DNA of 34,943 bases, from assembly GCA_003281795.1 (NCBI GenBank), contig QCAW01000001.1, positions 79,206 to 114,148 of the forward strand, given 5' to 3'. The stretch is from Pelagibacteraceae bacterium AG-345-F21 (GTDB taxonomy: Bacteria > Pseudomonadota > Alphaproteobacteria > Pelagibacterales > Pelagibacteraceae). Of this stretch, positions 33,655 to 34,943 are shown one piece after another. The position numbers and the translations under genes are program-made. The notes beneath the pieces are model-generated. The model saw nothing but the letters and a program-made list of their open reading frames with translations. It was not told the DNA's origin and searched no databases. The stretch's first letter is position 1, and every line of letters begins with the position of its first letter.

Positions 33655-33734
33655 TGAAAACAATAAATTTTAAGCATTCAGTTATATTTTTTAATTTTTT
33701 GTATTTTGATAAGTCCTTTTTATCTTGTGTTTAA
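33654..33734 (+). other. out-of-frame natural start of blh: ATG plus 26 codons across T6 runs
   Basis: ATG at 33654 overlaps the crtY TAA by one base (TAATG), the same coupling style as the other genes of the block. Its frame runs 26 codons and stops at TAA 33732-33734. The frame crosses T6 runs at 33687-33692 and 33695-33700. Reading with one T fewer continues [17 protein letters not shown] into blh, a good membrane helix. This may be a sequencing error, a true mutation or a slippage site. Confidence 0.6.
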
Positions 33735-34560
33735 ATTTGAACCAATAATATTCTGTTTGTTTTTGATATTAATTCTAGGAATTTCCCATGGAGCTTTAGA
33801 TAATATTAAAGGAAAGAGACTTTTGAAAATATTTGGTTTTAAATCGACTATATATTTTTATCTTACTTATATATTAATTTCTCTTATAATAATTGTTTGC
33901 TGGTTAGTATTGCCAAATATTGTTTTATTTCTATTTTTAATTGTTGCGGCTTATCATTTTGGTAGAGAAGATACTGTATTTTCTTTTAATAGAAGATATT
34001 TAATATCTGAATGTTTGTTCTTTTTAAAAGGGTCATCAGTAATTATAGCTCCATTATTGTTACAAAGAAGTGCTACAAATGAAATATTTAGTATTTTAAA
34101 TTTTAATGTTTTTGAGTCTCCAGTTTTCAGTGATCAATTTTTAATTATACTATTGTGTTTAAGTTTTTTTTCTTCTTTATACATTTCAAATAAAAAAAAT
34201 GCTGAATTTAAAGGAATTATGTTGATGGATTTTTTTTCTTTAATTATATTAAATTTTTTTCTAACTCCTATTTTAGCTTTCACACTTTATTTTTGTTTTC
34301 TTCATTCGATAAGACATTCAATTACATTGGTTTTTGAACTAGATAAATCTTTCAAAACAGGACTAAAAAAGTTTGTGGGTAGAGCAATTCCTCTAACTTT
34401 TATTACTGGAATATTATTCTTATTTGCAATATATTTTTTAAATAATTTTTACAAGCTCGATGAGGCCATTTATAAGGTAATTTTTATTGGTTTGGCGTCA
34501 CTTACTTTTCCGCATATATTGTTAGAATATCTTTTAGAAAAAAATGAAAAAAAAACTTAA
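33706..34560 (+). CDS. blh: beta-carotene 15,15'-dioxygenase, Brp/Blh family (possibly frameshifted at its 5' end)
   Basis: Cleaves beta-carotene to two retinal molecules, the proteorhodopsin chromophore. It is a membrane protein with about seven helices. The iron-binding histidines of the family are visible, numbered from TTG at 33706: H28 in GISHGALD, H84 in [10 protein letters not shown]200 and H204 in FLHSIRHS, and H270 in [10 protein letters not shown]. In this reading only TTG is usable as a start, and it cuts into the first helix. An ATG overlapping the crtY stop (33654) lies in another frame. Loss of one T from a T6 run (33687-33692 or 33695-33700) would join it to this frame and restore a full first helix. 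The 3' end overlaps ispH by 17 bases. Confidence 0.88.
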   Translation: MISPFYLVFKFEPIIFCLFLILILGISHGALDNIKGKRLLKIFGFKSTIYFYLTYILISLIIIVCWLVLPNIVLFLFLIVAAYHFGREDTVFSFNRRYLISECLFFLKGSSVIIAPLLLQRSATNEIFSILNFNVFESPVFSDQFLIILLCLSFFSSLYISNKKNAEFKGIMLMDFFSLIILNFFLTPILAFTLYFCFLHSIRHSITLVFELDKSFKTGLKKFVGRAIPLTFITGILFLFAIYFLNNFYKLDEAIYKVIFIGLASLTFPHILLEYLLEKNEKKT

Positions 34561-34943
34561 AATTTATTTAGCTTCTCCAAGAGGGTTTTGTGCTGGAGTA
34601 AAAAGGGCAATTGAAATTGTTGAAAAATCGATCAATAAGTTTGGCTCTCCTGTATACGTTAGGCATGAGATCGTGCACAACAAACAAGTAGTTGAGGAAC
34701 TAAAAAAAAAAGGTGCAATTTTTGTAGATGAACTTTTTGATATTAAGGAAACTAGTAGACCAGTAATTTTTTCTGCTCATGGAGTTCCTAAATCTGTTCC
34801 TGAAGAAGCTAAGTTAAAAAATTTATCTTATGTAGATGCCACTTGTCCTTTAGTTTCTAAAGTCCATAGAGAATCTGAACAATTAAATAAAAATGGATAT
34901 GAAATATTATTAATTGGCCATAAAAATCATCCTGAGGTTATCG
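34544..34943 (+). CDS. ispH: 4-hydroxy-3-methylbut-2-enyl diphosphate reductase, N-terminal part (cut by window end)
   Basis: Last enzyme of the MEP pathway, a 4Fe-4S reductase giving IPP and DMAPP. Only the first 133 residues are in the window. Cluster cysteines C16 ([12 protein letters not shown]) and C101 ([12 protein letters not shown]) are present, with substrate-binding histidines in YVRHEIVHN and SAHGVP (H79) and the GHKNHPEV motif close to the edge. The ATG at 34544 lies inside the blh 3' end, overlapping by 17 bases. Its position at the end of the retinal block suggests precursor supply is co-expressed with carotenoid synthesis. Confidence 0.95.
   Translation, partial: MKKKLKIYLASPRGFCAGVKRAIEIVEKSINKFGSPVYVRHEIVHNKQVVEELKKKGAIFVDELFDIKETSRPVIFSAHGVPKSVPEEAKLKNLSYVDATCPLVSKVHRESEQLNKNGYEILLIGHKNHPEVI

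Noticed and set aside
1-34943. CRISPR array, prophage, insertion sequence or defence island
   Set aside because: No spaced repeats, integrase, transposase or terminal repeats were seen; nearly all bases belong to conserved housekeeping or bioenergetic genes.

Overview
The window reads as a stretch of main chromosome from a marine, SAR11/Pelagibacterales-like alphaproteobacterium. It is strongly AT-rich and its proteins are rich in Lys, Asn and Ile. Genes are packed with gaps of a few bases or small overlaps, and there is no phage, insertion sequence or CRISPR. The gene content is alphaproteobacterial: a CcrM-type GANTC methylase, paired b and b' ATP-synthase subunits, AtpZ/AtpI, a petABC cytochrome bc1 operon, an alphaproteobacterial uracil-DNA glycosylase, and a crtIBY-blh retinal block. 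The taxonomic call is inferred from these traits, not from a marker-gene alignment.

Layout. 1-1785: the 3' end of uvrC, pgsA and an unassigned SAM methyltransferase, convergent with ilvE (1782-2669). 2746-5150: a MarR-type regulator, an OmpR-type response regulator and a histidine kinase, overlapping end to end (PetP/PetR-like). 5143-8022: ubiK on the minus strand, then lgt-midA-pgeF. 8171-11562: prs, rplY with a long acidic/basic tail, pth and ychF. 11539-14094 (minus): petABC. 14193-15937: trmL-hemF-greA. 15934-19833 (minus): a TPR protein, ispE, tRNA-Gln and cca. 19842-22267: a family-4-like uracil-DNA glycosylase, rnhB and ccrM. 22264-24395 (minus): mutY and an FAD monooxygenase. 24390-34943: thirteen same-strand genes with almost no gaps: dciA-like, a DsbA-like thioredoxin-fold protein, smc, the whole F0 part of ATP synthase, crtI-crtB-crtY-blh, and the start of ispH.

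How the genes work together. Several blocks feed membrane bioenergetics. petABC builds the bc1 complex, hemF supplies haem, UbiK supports ubiquinone synthesis and MidA (by homology) complex I assembly. The F0 genes build the proton channel of ATP synthase. The crt/blh genes make retinal, the chromophore of proteorhodopsin, whose gene is not in this window. IspE and IspH belong to the MEP isoprenoid route that feeds carotenoid and quinone synthesis. A second theme is DNA upkeep: UvrC, uracil-DNA glycosylase, RNase HII, MutY, CcrM, the DciA-like protein and SMC.

Most notable observations: (1) an 814-residue SMC with intact ATPase heads but no visible hinge domain; (2) a blh gene whose natural ATG, overlapping the crtY stop, is out of frame by one base within T6 runs; (3) three GANTC sites packed just before ccrM; (4) mutY and the dciA-like gene sharing the palindrome ATGCAT as opposing start codons; (5) tRNA-Gln ending 7 bases before the cca start codon; (6) all five convergent gene pairs overlapping at their stops. 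No stretch over 300 bases lacks a gene; the longest non-coding gap is 148 bases before prs.
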